A stretch of DNA of 12,273 bases from CAYRJD01 sp964424585 (GTDB lineage Bacteria > Actinomycetota > Acidimicrobiia > Acidimicrobiales > Poriferisodalaceae): NCBI GenBank assembly GCA_964424585.1, contig CAYRJD010000035.1, positions 1-12,273 of the forward strand, written 5' to 3'. Positions 7,242-12,273 of the stretch are shown piece after piece. How positions within the stretch are numbered: the stretch's first letter is position 1; every line of letters begins with the position of its first letter. The notes under the pieces are model-generated. The model was not told the DNA's origin, did not search any database, and saw nothing but the letters and a program-made list of their open reading frames with translations. Made by a program: the position numbers and the translations under genes.

Positions 7242-8045
7242 ATGAACCTCACCGAGACCGACCGTCAGGCGTTCGCCGAGGCGCTGCTCCAGGCCGAGCG
7301 CACCCGCAACTTCATCGAGCCGCTGTCGTCGACGCACCCGGCCGCAGACATCGAAGACGCCTACGACATCGCGCGGCGCGTCACCGCGCTGAAGGTCGCC
7401 GCCGGCAGGCGAGTGGTCGGCCAGAAGGTCGGGCTCACCTCCAAGGCGATGCGCTCGACGTTCGAGGCGACCGAGCCCGACTTCGGCACGCTGTTCGACG
7501 ACTGGTTCGTCGACGAAGGCAGCCGCATCGCTGCGGAGCGCCTCAACTTGCCGATGGTCGAAATCGAGCTGGCGTTCGTGATGGCGGCGCCGCTGCGCGG
7601 CGCGGTCACCGCCGTCGACGTGATCCGTGCGACCGACTTCGTCGTGCCGGCTATCGAGATCGTCGACCGCCGCTTCACCCGGCGCGGCGACAACGGCCTC
7701 ATCGACAGCGTCGCCGACGCGGCGTCGTGCGGGCTGGTGGTCATCGGCGCGAACCCGGTGCGGCTGGTTGACATCGACGTGCGCCTCGTAGGCGGCTCGA
7801 TGTACCTGAACGGCGAGCTGGAAGAAAGCGGCGTCGCCGCAGCCGTGATGGGCAACCCGGTCAACTCGGTGGCGTGGCTGGTGCGCAAGCTCGCGGAGTT
7901 CGGCGTCGGCCTAGAAGAGGGTCACTGCGTGCTGTCTGGCTCGTTCGTGCGAGCCCGCTCGATCGGCGCGGGCGACACGGTCGTCGCCGATTTCGGCGAG
8001 CTAGGTCAGATCAGCTTCGGCGTCACCGAGCCCGTCGCCGCTTAG
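7242..8045 (+). CDS. 2-oxo-hepta-3-ene-1,7-dioate hydratase / 2-keto-4-pentenoate hydratase family (HpaH-like)
   Basis: Cytoplasmic enzyme of the fumarylacetoacetase-like hydratase/decarboxylase superfamily. It typically adds water to a 2-oxo-alkenoate made after meta ring cleavage, giving a 4-hydroxy-2-oxo acid for an aldolase. The metal ligands are in place: Glu107 and Glu109 (VEIELAFV) and Glu139 (PAIEIVD). Lys62 lies in GQKVGLTSKAM. HpaH-like hallmarks include LTSKAM, EPDFGTLF, EESGVAAAVM, NSVAWLVRKL, GSFVRA and DFGELGQISFGV. These match HpaH of homoprotocatechuate degradation better than MhpD. The length of 267 aa equals that of the family. The related 4-oxalocrotonate decarboxylase activity cannot be excluded from sequence. 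The 3' end overlaps the convergent RidA-family gene by 45 bp. Confidence 0.9.
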   Translation: MNLTETDRQAFAEALLQAERTRNFIEPLSSTHPAADIEDAYDIARRVTALKVAAGRRVVGQKVGLTSKAMRSTFEATEPDFGTLFDDWFVDEGSRIAAERLNLPMVEIELAFVMAAPLRGAVTAVDVIRATDFVVPAIEIVDRRFTRRGDNGLIDSVADAASCGLVVIGANPVRLVDIDVRLVGGSMYLNGELEESGVAAAVMGNPVNSVAWLVRKLAEFGVGLEEGHCVLSGSFVRARSIGAGDTVVADFGELGQISFGVTEPVAA

Positions 8046-8471
8046 CTGGCCGTCGCCGACCCAAGCTAGGAAGTCGCACGAAATCAGCACCGGCCCGTCG
8101 GCGGGCGGCACCTTGAGGTTGTGCCGGGCAGGACGGCTCGCTTCGTCGGGAAAGTGCGCAACCCACGGCTCGTTCAGCGCCTTGCGCGAAGCCACCGGGT
8201 CGGCGACGTAGAACGTCATTTTCGCGACGTCGTCAAACGTCGCGCCGGCCGCGGCGAGCATCTGGCCGACGTGAATGAACAGGTTGTCGATCTGCGCGTC
8301 TAGCTCAGCCGGACAGTTTCGCGTGCCAGGGTCGTACGGCGAGATGATGCTCGAGGCCAGCAGCGGCCCGACGCGTGAAGCCGCCGGTATCGGGTTGACG
8401 TGAGCGAAGCTGTCGATCTCGACCGATTGGCGCGCCCGCCCAGTTCCCGACGAACCGGTGCGCTCGCTCAC
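8001..8471 (-). CDS. RidA/YjgF/UK114 family protein
   Basis: Small RidA-fold protein of 156 aa. RidA proteins hydrolyse reactive enamines/imines, and some members in ring-cleavage pathways act as 2-aminomuconate deaminases. Visible features are the N-terminal HVNPIPAAS segment, the central helix AQIDNLFIHVGQMLAAAGATFDDVAKMTFYV in pieces typical of the family, and a C-terminal PARHNL followed by ISCDFLAW. The Arg in PAR fits the substrate-carboxylate Arg of RidA. The usual Glu-rich EIEAIA strand is altered to ISCDFLA, so catalysis may differ. The GTG start at 8471 shares GTGA with the upstream aldolase-like gene's stop, which shows translational coupling. An in-frame ATG at 8504 would lie deeper inside that gene and is less likely. 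The C-terminus continues about 15 codons into the opposite-strand hydratase gene. Confidence 0.85.
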   Translation of the reverse strand: MSERTGSSGTGRARQSVEIDSFAHVNPIPAASRVGPLLASSIISPYDPGTRNCPAELDAQIDNLFIHVGQMLAAAGATFDDVAKMTFYVADPVASRKALNEPWVAHFPDEASRPARHNLKVPPADGPVLISCDFLAWVGDGQLSGDGLGDAEADLT

Positions 8472-9196
8472 GACTCGCCGCCTTGTGTGCGCCGCGCCTG
8501 CCACGCCTCGAACTCGCCGCGCCGCTCGTCGCTGAGCGGAAAGTACCCCTCCGGCGACGCGCCTGCTCGCACCATCTCCAGCGCGAACTCTTCGCGGGTT
8601 TCCATGTCGACCGACGCTCGCGCGATCTCATCGGCCAGCGCAGCGGGAATGGCGACCGCCCCCTCGCCGTCACCGACGATCACGTCGCCAGGAAGCACGG
8701 TGACTCCTGCGCAGGCGACGGGCACCTGATGGTCGAGCGGCGTGTGTAAGCGCCCGAGCGTCGCCGCGTGCGACGAACGTCGGTAGACGGGTAGCCCGAG
8801 CGCGGCGATGGCGGGCGTGTCGCGCAGCGCGCCGTCGGTGACCACGCCGACGCAGCCGAGCACCTGCGCGCGGGTGGCGAATATGTCACCGATGGTGCCC
8901 GCGTCGGGTTCGTTGCGAGCTTCGATCACCAGCACCTCGCCGGGCGCCAAGGCCTCAATCGCGGCGCGCTGCGCGTTGAATCCGACCAGCTTCGCGAGGT
9001 CGGGCCGCTCGGGCACGTAGCGCAGCGTGTGCGCGATGCCGACCATCTGCTGCGTCGGGTGCAGCGGCGTGAGCTGGCTGAAGAACGCGTTGCGGTGGCC
9101 GCGTCGCTGCAGCTGGCTCGCGATCGTCGCGGTGCTCACCTGCGCGAGCGCGTCAAGCGTGTCGGTTGAAACCACCGGCGGGTCGGGTAGCGCCAT
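8468..9196 (-). CDS. RraA-like / 4-hydroxy-4-methyl-2-oxoglutarate aldolase family protein
   Basis: 242-aa protein of the RraA/HMG-CHA aldolase superfamily. The catalytic signature D-X20-R-D is exact: Asp104 in GTIGDIF and Arg125-Asp126 in TDGALRD, which bind the divalent metal and the pyruvate moiety in the class II pyruvate aldolases of this family. Gly100 of the GxxxD turn is also present, as is the late segment GDVIVGDGEGAVAIP. With these residues the protein is more likely an aldolase or decarboxylase of 2-oxo acids than an RNase E regulator. That suits its position beside an HpaH-type hydratase, whose product needs a retro-aldol cleavage to pyruvate. The ATG at 9196 follows a TAATCT element by seven bases. 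It leads a two-gene operon with the RidA-family gene. Confidence 0.88.
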   Translation of the reverse strand: MALPDPPVVSTDTLDALAQVSTATIASQLQRRGHRNAFFSQLTPLHPTQQMVGIAHTLRYVPERPDLAKLVGFNAQRAAIEALAPGEVLVIEARNEPDAGTIGDIFATRAQVLGCVGVVTDGALRDTPAIAALGLPVYRRSSHAATLGRLHTPLDHQVPVACAGVTVLPGDVIVGDGEGAVAIPAALADEIARASVDMETREEFALEMVRAGASPEGYFPLSDERRGEFEAWQARRTQGGES

Positions 9197-9203
9197 CTGC
9201 GTC

Positions 9204-9209
9204 AGATTA
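9204..9209 (-). promoter_or_regulatory. Predicted -10 element for the RraA-like/RidA operon, leaderless
   Basis: Minus-strand TAATCT fits TANNNT and ends seven bases before the ATG at 9196. No Shine-Dalgarno sequence precedes that ATG, so the transcript may be leaderless. The whole gap to the divergent VOC gene is only 38 bases, so the two promoters must overlap. GATTAT at 9205-9210 on the plus strand could be the VOC -10 and occupies the same bases. Confidence 0.4.
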
Positions 9210-9234
9210 TTCGCGAGTAGTACCGTGAACGTGC

Positions 9235-9828
9235 ATGACCCAAACGCAAGATGCCCAGCCAGCCGCCACCGACGCGCCGTCGGCCCCCTCGGTGCCGACC
9301 GGCGTCAACCACCTCGTGCTTCAAGTCGCCGACATCGAGGCGTCGCACCACTTCTGGTGCGACCTGTTGGGCTTTGAGCAGGTCGGCACGCTCGCGGACG
9401 GCTACGGCGCGGAGAAGTCAGAGATGCGCTTCTACAGCGGTCGCACCGCCGAAGGGCTCACGCACCACCACTTGGCGCTCATCCACAAGCCCGACGTCGG
9501 CACAACGCAGCGGCTCAAGAGCGTCGGCATGGTGGCACCCATCGCGCACATCGCCATCTCTTACGCCGACCAGCAGGCGTGGCTCGACCAGCTGCGGTTT
9601 ATGGCCGCGAACGGCGTGAAGATGGGCCGCCGGCTCGACCACGGGATGACCCACAGCATGTATCTGAGCGACCCCAACGGCTACGGCGTCGAGCTGCTGT
9701 ATGAGGTGCCCCGTGAGTTCTGGGAGGGCGACATCAACGCGGCGCTCAACTACGCCGACGTCTACGACGCCGCCGACGCGCTCACCGACACCGCCGACTA
9801 CGTGAAGTTTGAGCCCGCCGCCAGCTAG
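9235..9828 (+). CDS. VOC-family protein, single-domain extradiol (catechol 2,3-dioxygenase-like) dioxygenase
   Basis: 197-aa vicinal-oxygen-chelate protein. After a disordered Ala/Pro/Thr stretch of about 22 residues come two beta-alpha-beta-beta-beta modules. The candidate 2-His-1-Glu metal triad is His26 (GVNHLVLQV, start of module 1), His105 (PIAHIAIS, start of module 2) and Glu153 (GYGVELLYE). His136 and His140, in HGMTHSMYLSDPNG, lie where extradiol enzymes have catalytic second-sphere histidines. A ring-cleaving dioxygenase is the best guess, since a hydratase and an aldolase-like gene are adjacent. VOC proteins also include isomerases and lyases. No clear ribosome site precedes the ATG. 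The stop shares the tetranucleotide CTAG with the stop of the convergent SDR gene. Confidence 0.85.
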   Translation: MTQTQDAQPAATDAPSAPSVPTGVNHLVLQVADIEASHHFWCDLLGFEQVGTLADGYGAEKSEMRFYSGRTAEGLTHHHLALIHKPDVGTTQRLKSVGMVAPIAHIAISYADQQAWLDQLRFMAANGVKMGRRLDHGMTHSMYLSDPNGYGVELLYEVPREFWEGDINAALNYADVYDAADALTDTADYVKFEPAAS

Positions 9829-10598
9829 AAGATGCTGAACCCGCCGTCGATCTTGATCACGTCGCCGGTGTGCCAGCGCGAGGCGTCGCTCATCAGGTAG
9901 ACGGCGATGGCGCCGAAGTCGTCGGGCTGACCCCAGCGGCGCATCGGTATGCGGGGCATCACGTTGTCGACGAACTTGTCCCAGCCGAACAGGTCGCGCG
10001 TCATCGCGGTCTCGATCCAGCCGGGAATGATCGCGTTGGCGGTGATCTTGTAGCGAGCCATCTCAACCGACAGACCCAGCATCATCGCGATCATCGCGCC
10101 CTTGGTCGCGGCGTACGCCTGCCCGCGCGCCGCACCTTGAATGGCAGTGCCGCTCGCGGTCAGCACGAGCGTGCCGCCCTCGCCTTGGGCGACCATTTGG
10201 CGGGTCGCCGCTCGCAGCGTGAAAAACACGCCGTGGAGGTTGACGTCGATGACGTCGAACCAGTCTTCGTCTGAGTGCTCGTGAAAGCCGGCCTTGTTTT
10301 GCGTGCCGATGCCGGCGTTCGGAAAGCACGCGTCGATGCGGCCGTAGCGCTCGACGACCGCCGCCATCTGCGTCTCGACTTCGTCTTTGCGCGACACGTC
10401 GCAGGTGAGCGCGGTGGCCGTCGGGTTGATGGCCGCCAGCTCGGCTTCGGCCGCCGCGTTTTTCTCGGGGTTGGTGCCCCAGATGCAAACGTCTGCTCCC
10501 GCCGCGGCGATGGCTCGGGCGTAGCCCAGCCCGATGCCGCTGTTGCCGCCGGTGATGACGGCGACTTTGCCGGTCAGGTCGAACGCGTCGTAGCTCAA
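9825..10598 (-). CDS. SDR-family NAD(P)-dependent oxidoreductase
   Basis: Classical short-chain dehydrogenase/reductase of 257 aa. The cofactor motif TGGNSGIG is at 16-23, the NAG motif at 94-96, and the catalytic tetrad is Asn120, Ser149, Tyr162 and Lys166 (YAATK). The C-terminal end KIDGGFSIF is typical. The preferred start is TTG at 10598, four bases after the upstream stop, because it places the DLTGKVAVITGG strand at the usual N-terminal position. An ATG at 10652 would add 18 atypical residues that overlap the upstream gene. The protein lies in an operon with the epoxide-hydrolase-family gene. It may oxidise a diol or alcohol intermediate, but the substrate is not visible in sequence. 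Confidence 0.9.
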   Translation of the reverse strand: MSYDAFDLTGKVAVITGGNSGIGLGYARAIAAAGADVCIWGTNPEKNAAAEAELAAINPTATALTCDVSRKDEVETQMAAVVERYGRIDACFPNAGIGTQNKAGFHEHSDEDWFDVIDVNLHGVFFTLRAATRQMVAQGEGGTLVLTASGTAIQGAARGQAYAATKGAMIAMMLGLSVEMARYKITANAIIPGWIETAMTRDLFGWDKFVDNVMPRIPMRRWGQPDDFGAIAVYLMSDASRWHTGDVIKIDGGFSIF

Positions 10599-10602
10599 GG
10601 CG

Positions 10603-10986
10603 TTAGCTGCCCTTGATCTGGCGCATGAACGTGGCGTTGTCGAAGTAGTCACGCCAGAACGTGATGAGCCCGTCGTTCACTTCAAACACGCCCATCACCG
10701 GCAGCTCGACCTGCCGCCCCGAGCCGGTGTGAAACCTGTCGACCCGCTCGTTCATCACCATGTTGCCGGTCGCGGTTTGCCGCAGCACCTCGAACTCGAC
10801 CGGGCCGTCGCCACTCAGCATCGGCTTCAAGAAGTCGAGCATCGCGTCGCGCCCGGTCATGTCGCCGACGGGCACGTTGTCGTAGTAGAGGTCGTCGGCG
10901 ACGAAGCCACCAGCGCCCTCTAGGTCTTTCGCCTCGATCGCGGCGATGAAGCCGTCGACGACTTCGGTTGGTGTGCTGTTCGCCAT
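10603..10986 (-). CDS. Limonene-1,2-epoxide hydrolase family protein (SnoaL-like fold)
   Basis: 127-aa alpha+beta-barrel protein of the LEH family. The residues that activate water and open the epoxide in limonene epoxide hydrolase all have counterparts: Arg81 and Asp83 in NERVD, Asp113 in FWRDY, Tyr35 and Asn37 in YYDNVP, and Trp111. The segments GRDAMLDFL and LPVMGVFEVNDG also fit the family. The complete triad argues for an active epoxide hydrolase rather than a generic SnoaL or steroid isomerase homologue. The ATG at 10986 has the strongest ribosome site in the window (AAGGAGGG, seven-base spacer). The SDR start lies four bases after the stop, so epoxide to diol to ketone is an attractive but unproven sequence of steps. 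Confidence 0.87.
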   Translation of the reverse strand: MANSTPTEVVDGFIAAIEAKDLEGAGGFVADDLYYDNVPVGDMTGRDAMLDFLKPMLSGDGPVEFEVLRQTATGNMVMNERVDRFHTGSGRQVELPVMGVFEVNDGLITFWRDYFDNATFMRQIKGS

Positions 10987-11363
10987 TGCTTGTCCCTCCT
11001 TATGGGGTGCTTGCCTTTTGGGGTGCCCGCCTTCGGGTGCCCGTGGCGGAGCGCGCTTTCTACCACACCGACAACCGCTTCGCCATCACCGCGGGCGGCG
11101 ATAGGTGTCAAAGTCAGGTCAATCAAGGTCGGGAACGGCTCGCCAGCGTGCAACGCACGCAGCAGCCGCAAGCCGACATCGGCCGAGACTTCCTCAAAGC
11201 GGTCACGGTCCAGTTCGTAGGAGTGTTTCCGTTCACGCTCTTCTCGCCGGCGTTCTTGTTCGGCCGTGAGGTCGTTGTAGCGTTTGGCCGCCAGCGAGAA
11301 CCACACGCCGAGCCCGCCGAGGAGCGCGAGCAAGACGAGGTTAAGCAACTCGGCCAACATCAT
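10920..11363 (-). CDS. Small membrane-anchored coiled-coil protein, unknown function
   Basis: Not a family I recognise. The N-terminus holds one hydrophobic segment (about residues 4-25, LAELLNLVLLALLGGLGVWF), then a highly charged Glu/Arg-rich helix (about 34-60) likely to form a cytoplasmic coiled coil, then a short folded part to about residue 105. The tail is basic (HPKAGTPKGKHP...) and overlaps the start of the epoxide-hydrolase gene by 67 bases in another frame. The genuine stop may have been lost, because the tail is unlike the rest of the protein. Start is ATG at 11363 or 11360, neither with a clear ribosome site. An upstream in-frame TAG at 11384-11382 limits extension. Supporting evidence is the typical membrane-anchor composition and a same-strand small gene 44 bases upstream. 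Confidence 0.55.
   Translation of the reverse strand: MMLAELLNLVLLALLGGLGVWFSLAAKRYNDLTAEQERRREERERKHSYELDRDRFEEVSADVGLRLLRALHAGEPFPTLIDLTLTPIAARGDGEAVVGVVESALRHGHPKAGTPKGKHPIRRDKQWRTAHQPKSSTASSPRSRRKT
11005..11042. repeat. Triplicate GGGTGC short direct repeat
   Basis: GGGTGC occurs at 11005-11010, 11021-11026 and 11035-11040, the last two as GGGTGCCC. The copies are spaced 16 and 14 bases apart. They lie just upstream of the epoxide-hydrolase ribosome site and inside the basic tail frame of the membrane protein. They are in direct orientation, so they do not form a hairpin. They may be a protein-binding site or the product of local slippage. Confidence 0.5.
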
Positions 11364-11407
11364 CGTCGCGCGTCGCTTGGTCTACGTGGGCTGCAGGTCT
11401 GCGGTGC

Positions 11408-11575
11408 TTAGGCGGGCACCATCTTGCCCTTGAGGTGACTGAAGCGAAGCATTTGCCCCTCCGACCGCGGCCTCTGGATCTGGAGCGCTTTGCCGTGGCT
11501 TGGCTCGGTGGGGGTTTCCTCTGACTGCTCCGACTCTGCGGTTTCGGCCTGGCCAGTTTCTTCCGGGGTCGTCAT
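11408..11575 (-). CDS. Small acidic-N-terminus protein, 55 aa, unknown function
   Basis: A short reading frame with good translation signals. The ATG at 11575 is preceded by AGGAG (11587-11583) with a seven-base spacer, and the frame ends in TAA. The product is bipartite: about 27 acidic, Thr/Ser/Glu-rich residues (MTTPEETGQAETAESEQSEE...), then a basic half containing IQRPRSEGQMLRFSHLKGKM. There is no signal peptide, membrane segment or known motif. It heads a minus-strand series that continues with the membrane coiled-coil protein and the epoxide-hydrolase and SDR genes. Length and composition do not identify a family. The call rests on the ribosome site and sensible residue distribution. 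Confidence 0.5.
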   Translation of the reverse strand: MTTPEETGQAETAESEQSEETPTEPSHGKALQIQRPRSEGQMLRFSHLKGKMVPA

Positions 11576-11596
11576 TGCGACGCTCCTGTGGTCGTG

Positions 11597-11611
11597 GAGG
11601 GCGAAGCCCTC
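11597..11611 (-). promoter_or_regulatory. GC-rich hairpin in the leader of the 55-aa gene
   Basis: GAGGGC and GCCCTC pair perfectly around a three-base loop, and the minus-strand RNA would carry a UUC loop closed by C-G. It lies about ten bases upstream of the AGGAG site of the 55-aa gene. No T-run follows on either strand, so it is not a standard terminator. A possible minus-strand -10, TATAGG, lies near 11633-11628. Confidence 0.4.
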
Positions 11612-11687
11612 TCGTTGTGTGGAGAGCCTATAGACCCGATGCGCGGCGGGGGTGGCTGGCGAGTGACGAGGAGGACGCGAGGGGAGG

Positions 11688-11721
11688 TTGTGAAGTGGGG
11701 GGGGGTTCCTAGAATGGCGTT
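11688..11721 (+). promoter_or_regulatory. Predicted leaderless promoter with a poly-G spacer
   Basis: TTGTGA (11688-11693) and TAGAAT (11710-11715, five of six matches to TATAAT) are separated by 16 bases, nine of which are an uninterrupted G-run (11697-11705). The GTG start at 11722 follows the -10 by six bases, the same geometry as at 1975-1987. No ribosome site is present. Change in G-run length would change the -35/-10 spacing and so promoter strength. Confidence 0.5.
11697..11705. repeat. Homopolymer tract of nine G
   Basis: Nine consecutive G, wholly inside the predicted promoter spacer of the cell-wall-binding-repeat gene. Together with the tract at 11776-11785 it is one of the only two G-runs of this size in the window; elsewhere runs of five were the most noticed. 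Confidence 0.85.
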
Positions 11722-12273
11722 GTGAGTTCGCGTGCGTGGCGCTGGTTCGTTCGTCGGGTTGGCGTTTTGGGTATCGGGGGGGGGGTCGTCGGAATAGTCG
11801 TGGCCGCGTTCGCGGCTAGCGCCGGGTCGCAGGTGTTGCCGCCTGGCACTGACAGTGATTGCGCTGGTCAGGTGCCGATTGTGGTGGGCGCTGATGAGGC
11901 GGCGCAGAGCGATCTCTATTCGTCGGCGACGTTGGCTGGGGTGTTGAACACGAGCTGCATTGTGTTGGCGGGCCCGCGCGACGGCGAGATGGATGCGGCG
12001 CAGGTGGCTCGGCTCGACGCCGCTGAGCCGGCTGGTTGGGTGGTGGGCGGTGAGGCGGCGGTGCCGTCGGCGAAGGTAGCGGGTCGGAGTTTGCGGCGGC
12101 TCAACGGCGTCGACCGCTGGCACACGGCGCGCCTGGCGGGCGCGCTTGCGGTCGACCCTGATGGCGACGTCGTCGCGTTGACGGCGGCGACGGCGCCGGT
12201 CGCGGGCGAGCCGAGCGGCACGGCGGTGATGGTTGACGGCGCGGAGGTGCGTTTGCCGCCGGGCCTCGACGCG
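11722..12273 (+). CDS. Exported protein with cell-wall-binding repeat 2 (CW_binding_2) domain, 3' truncated by window edge
   Basis: The frame is open to the right edge (184 codons visible). The GTG start gives a basic n-region (RAWRWFVRRVG), a hydrophobic core (about 13-32) and a probable signal peptidase site near AASAGS (about 33-36). The mature part resembles the CW_binding_2 fold of actinobacterial and clostridial surface proteins: IVVGADEA (53-60), a SDLYSSATLAGVL helix, IVLAG (80-84), the WVVGGEAAV strand (106-114) and RLNGVDRWHTA (126-136). Cys47 and Cys79 may form a disulfide. Such repeats usually come in threes and tether proteins to cell wall polymers, so more of the protein should follow. 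A ten-G tract sits in the signal-peptide codons (Gly19-Gly21), where a one-base slip would truncate the protein. Confidence 0.82.
   Translation, partial: MSSRAWRWFVRRVGVLGIGGGVVGIVVAAFAASAGSQVLPPGTDSDCAGQVPIVVGADEAAQSDLYSSATLAGVLNTSCIVLAGPRDGEMDAAQVARLDAAEPAGWVVGGEAAVPSAKVAGRSLRRLNGVDRWHTARLAGALAVDPDGDVVALTAATAPVAGEPSGTAVMVDGAEVRLPPGLDA
11776..11785 (+). repeat. Homopolymer tract of ten G in the signal-peptide coding region
   Basis: Ten consecutive G encode Gly19-Gly20-Gly21 and the first base of Val22. With nine G the frame reads ...GGGSSE and stops at TAG. With eleven G it reads through about a dozen Arg/Gly-rich codons and stops at the TAG in CGCGGCTAGC. Only the present length, or changes by multiples of three, gives the full protein. 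Confidence 0.85.

Noticed and set aside
10968..11411. Plus-strand 147-codon frame opposite the small membrane protein
   Set aside because: No signal, motif or ribosome site. The minus-strand frame has a proper membrane segment and charged helix.
11714..11725. ATG GCG TTG TGA mini-frame overlapping the GTG start at 11722
   Set aside because: Three codons only, and it starts within the predicted -10 element, so it would probably not be transcribed. Likely chance.
11572..12123. Minus-strand 183-codon frame over the cell-wall-binding-repeat gene
   Set aside because: Composition is Pro/Arg/His-rich, as expected antisense to GC-rich code, whereas the plus strand has a signal peptide and CW_binding_2 motifs.
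1..12273. tRNA, rRNA, CRISPR array, insertion sequence or phage genes
   Set aside because: No cloverleaf, spaced identical repeats, transposase motifs or terminal inverted repeats were seen in reading the window.

Overview
The window is GC-rich DNA with actinobacterial traits: many GTG starts, promoters whose -10 element sits 6-7 bases before the start codon, lipoprotein signals, and secreted proteins of the bacterial RCC1-repeat and cell-wall-binding-repeat-2 types. The mix of RCC1 repeats with HTCG/ACWG cysteine pairs, Thr-rich linkers and CW_binding_2 domains suggests a member of the Acidimicrobiia. That placement is inference, not proof. No rRNA, tRNA, CRISPR array, transposase or phage gene was seen.

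Layout. (1) 2-1765: 3' part of a secreted RCC1-like beta-propeller protein with 14 short repeats, which fall into two sets of seven by codon choice and residues. (2) 1919-5846: a ferric-iron-type ABC importer. The substrate-binding lipoprotein and a fused two-domain permease are co-transcribed on the plus strand. The ATPase lies tail-to-tail on the minus strand and overlaps the permease by 50 bp. Both promoters carry the same GCATGGTT motif, so a common regulator probably joins the two halves. (3) 5906-7227: a decayed N-terminal fragment of an acyl-CoA carboxylase carboxyltransferase subunit, then two small exported proteins of unknown function, the first with a strong promoter, palindrome and ribosome site. 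(4) 7242-10986: a group of catabolic enzymes: HpaH-type hydratase, RidA-family protein, RraA/HMG-aldolase-family protein, single-domain extradiol-dioxygenase-like VOC protein, SDR oxidoreductase and limonene-epoxide-hydrolase-family protein. Several active-site signatures are intact. Together they look like ring or terpenoid oxidation, ring cleavage, hydration and retro-aldol cleavage, but no single substrate can be named. (5) 10920-11575: two small minus-strand genes upstream of the epoxide hydrolase, a membrane-anchored coiled-coil protein and a 55-residue polar protein. (6) 11688-12273: the 5' part of an exported cell-wall-binding-repeat protein.

The most striking signal is in region 6. 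A 9-G run lies between the predicted -35 and -10 elements, and a 10-G run lies in the signal-peptide codons. Loss or gain of one G in the second run gives early stop codons in both alternative frames. This is the architecture of a phase-variable surface protein. All three convergent gene junctions in the window overlap at their 3' ends and leave no room for a conventional intergenic terminator.
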